Shown: positions 59,980-64,000 of the stretch, piece after piece
Numbering within the stretch: position 1 is the stretch's first letter
Layout: every line of letters starts with the position of its first letter
From: Tupaia tana
Taxonomy: Eukaryota; Chordata; Mammalia; Scandentia; Tupaiidae
Length of the DNA stretch: 64,000 nt
Assembly: GCA_026018925.1 (NCBI GenBank)
Contig: JAKSZU010000004.1
Span: 112,558,989-112,622,988, forward strand
Reading direction: 5' to 3'
Notes under the pieces: generated by a model
Database searches by the model: none
What the model was told of the DNA's origin: nothing
The model's input: the letters and a program-made list of their open reading frames with translations, nothing else
Translations under genes and position numbers: made by a program

Positions 59980-60087
59980 GGTGGACAGTGGGCAGTGGGG
60001 AAAGGTGACTCCTGAAGCGAGAAGGGGGTGCTCCAATGGCCAGGGCGTGGCCTTGAATTTGGAGTGCTCTAGCGCATGGTGTCAAAC
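59980..60087 (-). other. DUSP8: DUSP8 5' UTR segment of the first coding exon
   Basis: Upstream of the ATG the minus strand runs to a good acceptor (pyrimidine-rich CTCTCCCCACAG) ending at 60088. The ATG exon therefore probably starts at 60087 and is preceded by a non-coding exon elsewhere. The segment has one upstream ATG, which opens a two-codon uORF (60077-60069). The acceptor is inferred from sequence only. Confidence 0.7.
60069..60077 (-). promoter_or_regulatory. Two-codon uORF in the DUSP8 5' UTR
   Basis: The minus strand reads ATG CGC TAG about 90 nt upstream of the DUSP8 start. The context ACACCATGC has A at -3 but C at +4. It is within the mRNA only if the exon starts at 60087 as inferred. 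Confidence 0.5.
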
Positions 60088-63000
60088 CTGTGGGGAGAGG
60101 CACACAGTCAGCAGCTCCAAGGGGCTCTAGGAGTGGCCCCTGGCCTGGCATGTGCGGTCACTCGTCCTCTGCCTGAATGAATCAAGGTTTCGTCGCATTG
60201 GCAGAGTCTACAGGAGAGACTGTTCAGGCAATGTGCCAGCCCTCCTTCCCCCCAGCTGGATGTAGCAAGACACAGGAGGGCAGGGGGAGGGGATCAGGGT
60301 GGGACTGGGTTGAGCCAGCAGAACAAGGCCCGAGGGTCCTTCCTGGGCCTCAGGGTCTGCAGACGCCATGCATTCCAGAACACCTGTCTCATCCCTGACA
60401 CACAGACCTCACGCCCTTCTTGTTTCTGCAGCTTCCCACCCCCAGGACCCCCAGCCAGCACTTGCCCCTCGTCCTTCGTTCCTGCATGGCCTCTGCCCTC
60501 ATCTCAGCTACCTGCCCTCCCTTCATTGGCACAGCATGGGTAGGCCAATCGCTGGAGCCTCATCTCCAGGGCAGCTCCATAAGCCGATAATCCAGACCCT
60601 GTGGATGGCAGGGGTTGGGGCTGCCTCCACTAGCTAATGGGCTCTGGAGGTGGGTGGACAGGCTGGGCAGGGCACCAGAGGGCACTCAGACATAGAGGCG
60701 GGAGCTCCTTTGCTACTGCCATTGTCCCACTTTACTGCCTGCTGCTGCACAAAGGGTCTGGGGGCGAGTTCCCAGCCCCCTCAGTGAGTGTGTGTGTGTG
60801 TGTGTGTGTGATGGAGGGACAAGGTGCTGCAGACAGGGAAGAGGCCTGAGGTCTAGGGGGCCCCACCAGGAGCTAGCAGATCCCAGGAAGTGTGGGTGGA
60901 AGACATCCTAGGATGACGGAGTGTCTGGAACCCTTGGCGGAGGGGTATGTGGAGGGAGCAGAAGGTGGCTGGGGATCTGGGCACTTACCGGTGACCAGCC
61001 TCTGTTTCCCACTACCCTTCAGGTCTGTCTCCCTGGCACCTGCCAGGACTGGTCTCTCTAGGCCCACCCACTAGGCCCACCCACGCCTCTTAGCTTCCCA
61101 GGAGGCACACAGCCTCAGGTTGATGACTTGCTTTAAATACAGAGGAACTGAAGACTACGGCAGTGGTGGGGCAACCCAAGGTGACACATAAGGACCACCC
61201 CCACAGCTGCCTTCCTACTGTGGTCTTCTCAACACTACATCCCTGTCCCACTTGGAGGGCAAGGGAGACTGGGACACAGATGTACCCTATGGAAAGGGGA
61301 CCATGGGAGGCAAAGGCCCCATCAGTATGCCCCCTACCCACAGCTACCTAGGATGCTGGGGTGAGGCACCCTGAGGACATCTTACATGTCACAAGCAGTG
61401 ACAGAGACAACAGTGGCAACTGCCACCATTTCTAGACAACCCTTCCCAATCCCCAGCAGGATCAGATACTAGGCTAGTGGGTACAAGGGGCTGCTGGGAG
61501 AGTTCCCAGAGCAGCAGGCACAAGGCAGAGGTGGGCCATTGCCCCAGCACAGTCCCTTCCACTACTTGGAGTAAGGTAGCTCCAAGTACCTTCCCTGCCC
61601 TGGAGTCCTGGCCTGAGCTCTAGGCTTTCCTTCCTCCAGACACTTTAGACTTGGCCCCTGCCTGGCCTTTTCTTCCTTGGGCACGTGGCATCCATGCCCC
61701 ATTTTTACCACCCTGCCTGCCCCAGGGATCCACTTGCTCGAGAACATCAGCCTCAGGCTGAGCTATTGAAGCTGACACCAAGGGAAGGCCCCAGGAACCT
61801 GGCCTAGAGCTGGGTCTTGAGGTCTCTTTCACAGGCATCTGAACTGCAGACCCGTGCTCTAGTCTTCCACACTGGGAGGCTAGAGGGCATAGCCAGTGCT
61901 TTTGCCCCCCCTAAGAGCCATGCCAAGCAAGTTTGACAACAGGGCCTGCCTGCCAAAAGGGGTCTCTGACCTGCCGAGGCGGGTCTGTGCCTGCTGAAGG
62001 GGGATCTGTGTCCTCTTCCTGTTGAAAAGCCTATGGGGATCTCTGATTACTGTCGGGGGGAGTCCCTGCCTGCCAAAGGGTGCCCGATTCAATTTTTTCT
62101 TTTTTTTTGGAGTGGTTTTTGCTATAGGGTGCGTGCGCTCACCAGAGAGACAGAGAGAGACAGAAAGCAAGAAATCATCCCCCCCAGGGGGGATGGCCAC
62201 ACCGCAATCCCTTCTCCTCCATTCTCCTCTTGGGATCTTGGGCACGCACGCACACGTGCCTGGCATGAGTTTAAGCCACTGGGTCCAGGATTTGAACCAC
62301 GGTCAACTACGTGGGAATTCAGCGACATAGCCATTACGCTAACTGCTGGTCCTGCCCGATTCAATTTTGAGCTGTTTTGGGAAGATTTTCCTTAGTTCTC
62401 ACCTGACTCATGTATAGTGTGAGGCCATGACCACCAAGCCCCAGGCCCATGAGAGATCGAGAACAGCTCACGGTCTTCCACCTGTCATCCTTGCAGGCCT
62501 GAGCAGGGTCTCATTCCCTCAGACAGTGAGACCAGGATCCTGATAGGGCTGTATGGAGTGGAGACATGAGTAGGAGCGGTCCTTAGCCAAGCCCCTGCGC
62601 CCTGTTACTGTGAAGCCTCAGTGTTCCCATCAGTGAGGTGGGGGTAGATTGTCTTTCACCTAAAGCAACAGAAATACATAGCACTCCCAGTGGAAGGAGG
62701 GCAGAAAGGCATCCTCCTCCCAGCAACCAGGGCCTGGCACAGCACTGCCCTCTATTCCTTAAACTGCCCTGAGAGAAGCCAGGGGCAAGGACACTCCACA
62801 GAAGAGCATCCAGGTGGAGAGGGCAGGGAAGATGGGTGGGGAGGTCTGAAATGTGCAAAGAAGGATGGAGCAAGGGCACATCTGGCAGAGCTGTGGGCAG
62901 GGGTGGCAGAGGTGGGCAGACTGGCTTACCACACCCTGTACCTGGACCCCGGTCCTGCCTCCTAAATACAGAGGAACTGGTACTTGGAGCTGGTACTGAG

Positions 63001-64000
63001 TCCTATTAACTGCTATAGTATTGTTATTTGCAGCAGAGAGGGACTCATTAGCAAGTTAGCACCTCAGTTGTCTCCATGGCAACAGCAGAGGTGCCAGGCA
63101 ACTGCTGCTCTTGCGGCAGCAGCAGGCAGCCGCTGGAGCAGGCCTCTCTGCAGAGTGGGCAGGTCGCCCCCACTTGCTGGCTTCCACCCACCCGCAGCAG
63201 GTGCCCAGTATCTTGGGCCTGCCGTGACTCTTAGCCATCCTAATGAAGCCCAAAGCCTGGTGGGGTGGATTCCCCCAGTCTCCCCACCCCCCTGCCCTAC
63301 CTAGTCCTAACCTTGCTCTCTGTTCCCTGGATGCACCTTGCACATGCTCACTGACTGCAGCTCGCTTCTTCCCACCGCCTCGGAGGCCTTCTCTGCACTA
63401 GCCAGAGCAGCCCCTCTCTCCTGCGGGAAGCCTCAATATCATGCTGGCCCTGGGAGTGCACCCTCATCTACAAGGTCTCCTTGGACCTCAAGTTCCTAAG
63501 GTCCCTCATCTCTGACCTTCTCTAGATGCTACATTTCAAGGCCCACAGCTGAGCCCAGAGTGGGCTGGGGGTGGAGAGCAGAGACATTTAGGATGGTCTT
63601 GTTGGGTCCTGAGTCTCCTATTCAAGGACCCACTTGCTAAGCTCTCCCACCCCAAGCTCAGGTTTCAATCCATTCCTAGGTCCTCCATTCCAGAGTCTAA
63701 GGCAGGTTGGGGGTGCCTCAGGCATAACTTCACAGAGCCTCATATATTTTGAGCCTAGGAGACAGCAGTTTCAAGTCCAAAGTCAGAAGGCAGCCCGTCC
63801 CAGGCCACAGCCCTCTTAGGAGGCATAGGCAGCCCCATTCCCCTGGGAGGCCAGGTACACAGCACCCGCACTGCCTGGCTCTCGTGTCTGTATGCATGGT
63901 GCTCTGTTTGCCAGAGCATGTCACTTGGCACCTTGACTGTGCACACAGGGCTTCACACACCCCCTACCCACAGGTCACCTCAAACTCCTGTGCAATTATT
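60088..64000 (-). other. DUSP8: Upstream DUSP8 intron (partial)
   Basis: This non-coding DNA lies 5' of the DUSP8 ATG exon. It holds one SINE (62097-62352), a (GT)n tract at about 60787-60809 and otherwise unique, moderately GC-rich sequence. No CpG island or recognisable first exon was seen before the window edge, so the promoter is probably outside. Confidence 0.5.
62097..62352 (-). mobile_element. tRNA-derived SINE in the upstream DUSP8 intron
   Basis: A full-length minus-strand copy with TGCCCGATTCAATTTT at 62081-62096 and 62353-62368. Its B-box carries changes (GGTTCAAATCC in the minus sense). Confidence 0.92.

Noticed and set aside
59980..60036. N-terminal extension of DUSP8 by 19 residues
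   Set aside because: The apparent start codon is TTG, not ATG. The next in-frame ATG has a perfect Kozak context and matches the known DUSP8 N-terminus.

Overview
This window is nuclear DNA from a placental mammal. The evidence is two vertebrate genes with GT-AG introns, long intronic and intergenic stretches full of LINE-1, MIR, L2, MER2 and MaLR debris, and about thirty copies of a tRNA-derived SINE. That SINE is not Alu, B1/B2, Bov-tA, CAN, ERE or the rabbit C repeat as I know them, so a primate or rodent is unlikely, but I cannot name the order. There is no bacterial-type operon, CRISPR array, rRNA gene or tRNA gene.

Layout, left to right. (1) 1-31,472 is most likely the first intron of MOB2, which is on the minus strand. 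Only its first coding exon (31,473-31,489, six residues) and its CpG-island promoter (ETS and ZNF143-like motifs) are visible; I found no other MOB2 exon, and they probably lie left of base 1. The intron holds a young ORF1-only LINE-1 (HAL1-like, 8,170-10,270), older L1 pieces, a MER2 transposon, two members of a palindromic mariner MITE family (the second is at 32,977-33,064), and many SINEs, some nested. (2) 31,650-48,040 is intergenic. It holds SINEs, an antisense MaLR (MLT1-type) LTR, a decayed ERV-L pol relic, an orphan CpG island at 41.2-42.5 kb, three perfect MEF2 sites (43.3 and 46.0 kb) and a tetranucleotide repeat block. (3) 48,045-60,087 is DUSP8 on the minus strand: six coding exons that splice in phase to a 622-residue dual-specificity MAP-kinase phosphatase, with a 2.5-kb 3' UTR and a poly(A) signal. 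(4) 60,088-64,000 is upstream DUSP8 intron. The non-coding first exon and promoter are not visible and are probably beyond the right edge.

The gene order and orientation (MOB2 and DUSP8 adjacent, both on the same strand) match human 11p15.5 as I know it. The two proteins act in separate kinase pathways: MOB2 with NDR kinases, and DUSP8 on JNK/p38. The genes are neighbours, not an operon. I found no undescribed multi-gene system. The most unusual material is the mobile-element biology and the MEF2 cluster.
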